Positions 5,439 through 6,694 of a DNA stretch of 6,694 nucleotides are shown in pieces. Within the stretch, counting starts at the first letter, position 1. Each line of letters starts with the position of its first letter. The notes beneath the pieces were generated by a model, which was given only the letters and a program-made list of their open reading frames with translations, was not told the DNA's origin and made no database searches. The position numbers and the translations under genes were made by a program. Location of the stretch: assembly GCA_937901695.1 (NCBI GenBank), contig CALDJN010000159.1, forward strand, positions 1 through 6,694. The letters are read 5' to 3'. The DNA comes from an uncultured Anaerocolumna sp. (GTDB lineage: Bacteria; Bacillota; Clostridia; Lachnospirales; Lachnospiraceae).

Positions 5439-6238
5439 TGTTTAGCAAACCTTTATTCAAAGCTACTATAAAGCAAAATTATATTGTTTTTATTATAATT
5501 CTTGCTGTATTAATGTTTTATTTATCTATTATTATACAAATGTTTGATCCAAGTACACAAGATACTTTAGATGAAATGTTAAAAGTACTACCGCAAGGAT
5601 TAGTCGCTGCATTGGGCTTTTCTGAAGCAGGTACTACTTTACTGGGATTTGTCGCATCTTACTTTTATGGATTTTTAATATTCCTACTGCCTATGATATA
5701 TGTAATCATTGTTGCAAACCGCAGCATTGCATCCCATGTGGATAAAGGGTCTATGGCTTATTTACTTTCTACTCCCAATACCAGAGGCAAAATAGCAAGA
5801 ACCCAAGCAGGCTTTCTTCTTATAAGTATTACTTTATTAATTGGAATCATTACTATAGTAGGAATTCTGGTAAGTGAAATGATTTTTCCAAATGAGCTGG
5901 ATATAAAAGGATTCCTATTATTAAATCTAAATACCTTACTACTGTACTTTGCCGTGACCGGAATAGGTTTCTTTGCTTCCTCTTTATTTAATGATACAAA
6001 GAATTCCCTGGCTCTTGGTGCAGGATTACCTGTTGCTTTCCTAGTTTTGCAAATGTTATCCGGTACAGGTGAATCCGTTGAATTTTTAAAATATTTTACC
6101 TTATTTACCTTGTTAGACCCAGATAAGATTATCAGTGGTGAAGGATATGTAATTAATTTTGTTATCCTAACCCTATTAGCAATTATTTTATATGCTTCCG
6201 GATTTTTTGTTTTTAAGAAAAGAGACTTACCTTTATAA
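5438..6238 (+). CDS. ABC-2 type transporter permease, six membrane helices
   Basis: The 266-residue membrane subunit probably works as a dimer with two copies of the preceding ATPase. Hydrophobic segments fall at about 15-34, 66-92, 124-147, 158-182, 190-208 and 238-259, the six-helix layout of ABC-2 permeases. Between helices two and three is the cytoplasmic segment VDKGSMAYLLSTPNTRGKIARTQ (101-123), which resembles the 'G(S/T)-x-x-x-LLS-x-P-x-(T/S)R' coupling region of this family. The protein ends KKRDLPL, a common tail for these permeases. The start ATG overlaps the ATPase stop by one base and has its own AAGGAGGTG 8 bases upstream. It is the last gene of the tetR operon. No classical terminator follows; palindromic repeat DNA begins 28 bases after the stop. 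Substrate not predictable from sequence. Confidence 0.9.
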   Translation: MFSKPLFKATIKQNYIVFIIILAVLMFYLSIIIQMFDPSTQDTLDEMLKVLPQGLVAALGFSEAGTTLLGFVASYFYGFLIFLLPMIYVIIVANRSIASHVDKGSMAYLLSTPNTRGKIARTQAGFLLISITLLIGIITIVGILVSEMIFPNELDIKGFLLLNLNTLLLYFAVTGIGFFASSLFNDTKNSLALGAGLPVAFLVLQMLSGTGESVEFLKYFTLFTLLDPDKIISGEGYVINFVILTLLAIILYASGFFVFKKRDLPL

Positions 6239-6266
6239 CATATAAAAATTGAAAATGGTAAAACTT

Positions 6267-6413
6267 TGTCATTCTGAGTGCTTTAGCGCGAAGAATCCCA
6301 CTTTAAAATGAGATTCTTCGCAAATTCAATTTCGTTGAATTTTTGCTTTGAATTATCACGTTTAACAACACCACTATGAACGAAAGAGATTCTTCGCTAT
6401 GCTCAGAATGACA
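6267..6413. repeat. 147-base non-coding palindromic element with terminal inverted repeats (MITE/REP-like)
   Basis: It begins TGTCATTCTGAG (6267-6278) and ends CTCAGAATGACA (6402-6413), a perfect 12-base terminal inverted repeat. The similarity resumes inward as GCGAAGAATC on both arms (6288-6297; inverse at 6388-6397). A third copy, GATTCTTCGC at 6312-6321, pairs with the left arm as a 10-base hairpin stem. A further hairpin AAATTCAA-TTTCG-TTGAATTT (6322-6342) sits in the centre. No coding frame is present. I recall sequences of the TGTCATTCTGAGCGAAGCGAAG type as dispersed intergenic repeats in diverse bacteria; that this copy belongs with them is inference. No clear target-site duplication is seen. 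The hairpins may also end the exporter transcript. Confidence 0.75.
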
Positions 6414-6595
6414 CACTTCCAGACATGATGTGGCTTTGCCACCCAAATAATAGATGAAGAAGTTCGCCATGAGAATTCCAATGGATTCTCATGGTGGAGT
6501 TCTTCCGAATGGAAGACTATGTCTTCCATTTGAGAAGTAATAGAATTTCTTAGGCAGCGTCTTTTGACGCCTTAGAAATTCTCTTCACACTTTCA
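6412..6595. repeat. Cluster of four hairpins bounded by 10-base near-identical direct repeats
   Basis: Hairpins are GTGGC-TTT-GCCAC (6430-6442); CCATGAGAAT...ATTCTCATGG (6467-6476, 6485-6494) with an outer GAAGAA/TTCTTC (6456-6461, 6500-6505); AATGGAAGAC-TAT-GTCTTCCATT (6508-6530); and AGAATTTCT...AGAAATTCT with inner CGTC-TTTT-GACG (6534-6586). They are packed head to tail with hardly any spacer. CACACTTCCA (6412-6421) and CACACTTTCA (6586-6595) flank the block and differ at one base, as an aged target duplication might. The block touches the TGTCATTCTGAG element on its left. No coding frame is evident. Confidence 0.65.
6534..6586 (-). terminator. Long hairpin after the P-type ATPase gene, possible transcription stop
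   Basis: The arms GAAG-AGAATTTCT...AGG-CGTC and GACG-CCT...AGAAATTCT-CTTC form a long stem with a TTTT loop, a 3-base CAG bulge, a T/T mismatch and a 4-base outer bulge. It begins about 40 bases past the stop of the ATPase gene at 6628. The following minus-strand sequence (TATTACTTCTC) has no true T run, so intrinsic termination would be weak. It may simply be part of the repeat cluster. Confidence 0.3.
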
Positions 6596-6627
6596 TAGTA
6601 ATGTTAGCTTTACAAAAGTCCTTACAA

Positions 6628-6694
6628 TCATTTCTTAAATTGAAGTGCTCTAAAGGAGTTAATAATAGCAATTATGGTAACACCTACATCTGCA
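6628..6694 (-). CDS. Heavy-metal P-type ATPase, C-terminal end only (partial at window edge)
   Basis: Only the last 21 complete codons are in the window, reading ADVGVTIIAIINSFRALQFKK and then TGA at 6628. The segment (A)DVGVTxIAxxNSxRAL matches the final transmembrane helix and tail of P1B-type cation ATPases of the CadA/ZntA/CopA group, where a short basic end after this helix is usual. The metal specificity and the rest of the protein cannot be judged here. The gene runs toward the tetR-ABC operon (convergent), separated by 389 bases of palindromic repeat DNA. Confidence 0.75.
   Translation of the reverse strand, partial: ADVGVTIIAIINSFRALQFKK

Overview
The window looks like chromosomal DNA of a low-GC Gram-positive anaerobe of the Clostridia, probably Lachnospiraceae-like. 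The evidence is AT-rich intergenic DNA, strong AGGAGG-type ribosome binding sites, consensus sigma-A promoters with 17-base spacers, a TTG start codon, and a class 1B dihydroorotate dehydrogenase with its PyrK partner. The species cannot be fixed from the sequence alone. I see no phage, transposase, CRISPR or defence genes, and most of the region is ordinary core and accessory metabolism. The unusual content lies in the intergenic DNA.

Left part, minus strand (1-3414). A tRNA-Pro(UGG) gene is cut by the left edge and has a perfect consensus promoter. The pyrimidine cluster pyrK-pyrD-pyrE is transcribed leftward from a clear promoter at 3386-3414. PyrD and PyrK form the heteromeric NAD-linked dihydroorotate dehydrogenase (dihydroorotate to orotate), and PyrE turns orotate into orotidine monophosphate. 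Downstream of pyrE lies a 50-codon gene for a single-pass membrane protein with its own ribosome binding site, followed by a hairpin. The pyrD-pyrE gap holds seven head-to-tail copies of a degenerate 16-base repeat. The pyrK leader contains a possible 10-residue leader ORF whose stop overlaps the pyrK ribosome binding site.

Middle and right, plus strand (3562-6238). A TetR-family regulator is followed by an ABC ATPase and a six-helix ABC-2 permease, which overlap by one base (TAATG). The tetR promoter is embedded in three related dyads (core TGACTAA-n-TTAGTCA), the layout expected for an autoregulated exporter operon. Between tetR and the ATPase gene lies a 173-base gap with stem-loop repeats and a near-copy of an 18-base stretch from the tetR leader.

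Right end (6239-6694). Two adjacent non-coding palindromic blocks lie between the permease and a gene entering from the right. The first is a 147-base element with 12-base terminal inverted repeats, TGTCATTCTGAG. The second is a run of four hairpins bounded by near-identical 10-base direct repeats. The last 67 bases are the C-terminal end, on the minus strand, of what looks like a heavy-metal P-type ATPase.
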